Positions 5,340 through 5,532 of a stretch of DNA of 5,532 nucleotides are shown piece after piece (position 1 is the first letter of the stretch; every line of letters starts with the position of its first letter). Both the position numbers and the translations under genes were made by a program. The notes beneath the pieces are model-generated. The model ran no database searches, was not told the DNA's origin, and worked only from the letters and a program-made list of their open reading frames with translations. This DNA comes from Methanosarcina sp. (GTDB lineage: Archaea; Halobacteriota; Methanosarcinia; Methanosarcinales; Methanosarcinaceae), in NCBI GenBank assembly GCA_003157235.1, contig PMJC01000419.1, positions 1 through 5,532 on the forward strand, read 5' to 3'.

Positions 5340-5532
5340 TTATTTCCCTGCTTTGAATATCATCTCTTTTAACCTAGAGATTTCTTCTAGTTCTTGTTTT
5401 AATGTATTTTTCATTTCTCTAATTTTGTCTAGATCTGCGAGTTGCATATAATCGGTTTTTACGGATTCTACTGTTGTTGCAGTTTCCTGCGTAAGTGGCA
5501 GCCCACACTTAAAACAAAATAAAGCATTTTCT
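5340..5532 (-). CDS. Tyrosine recombinase/integrase, C-terminal zinc-ribbon tail (partial)
   Basis: Only the last 63 codons are in the window; the gene begins beyond the right edge. The sequence opens with ALFCFKCGLPLTQETA, the second knuckle (CxxCGxPL) of the zinc ribbon found at the C-terminus of many methanogen phage-type integrases. A charged helical tail follows (LADLDKIREMKNTLKQELEE), probably a coiled coil, ending IFKAGK. The catalytic domain, with the Arg/His/Tyr residues of tyrosine recombinases, cannot be seen, so the assignment rests on the tail alone; another zinc-ribbon protein is possible. Its place at the edge of a replication/regulation cluster fits an integrated element, with integration being its job. 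The frame stays open after the TAA. Confidence 0.6.
   Translation of the reverse strand, partial: ENALFCFKCGLPLTQETATTVESVKTDYMQLADLDKIREMKNTLKQELEEISRLKEMIFKAGK

Overview
The window looks like part of an integrated mobile genetic element (integrated plasmid or provirus) in a methanogenic archaeon, most likely of the Methanosarcina group. The grounds are AT-rich DNA with archaeal TATA boxes, good Shine-Dalgarno sites in the coupled operon, an archaeal AbrB-type swapped-hairpin regulator of the kind usually fused to PhoU, a Methanosarcina-style winged-helix protein, and the zinc-ribbon tail of an archaeal tyrosine recombinase. The assignment rests on reading translations by eye; no database search was run.

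Layout, left to right. Positions 1-2271 (minus) hold a primase-polymerase fused to a DUF3987-type helicase, running off the left edge. It is the largest gene here, but no single reading frame covers it. A +1-type frameshift lies near 2224-2231 and an in-frame TGA at 1668-1670. Positions 2323-2728 (minus) hold a small unknown gene that is continuous only if the frame changes at a run of eight T's. Positions 2729-2847 are non-coding, with a TATA box and a hairpin. Positions 2848-3792 (minus) are a tight three-gene operon: a 77-aa AbrB/SpoVT protein, a 53-aa small protein and a 187-aa protein, joined by an 11-nt overlap and an ATGA stop-start overlap. Positions 3793-3954 are a divergent intergenic region with a TATA box for each side and repeated ATATC elements. 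Positions 3955-4596 (plus) encode a winged-helix protein. Positions 4602-4643 are an alternating TA tract. Positions 4645-5000 show no convincing gene, only short repeats. Positions 5001-5339 (minus) are an open frame with no good start, in phase with the gene upstream. Positions 5340-5532 (minus) are the last 63 codons of an integrase that begins beyond the right edge.

Together this is a usual element core: integration (integrase), regulation (AbrB operon facing a winged-helix gene), and replication (primase-polymerase/helicase). The accumulation of broken frames in the replication gene, its upstream neighbour and possibly downstream of the integrase suggests a decaying element, unless some of the lesions are assembly errors or the frames are rejoined by recoding or transcript slippage. 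The least explained and possibly newest parts are the AbrB/53-aa/187-aa operon and the T8-interrupted gene.
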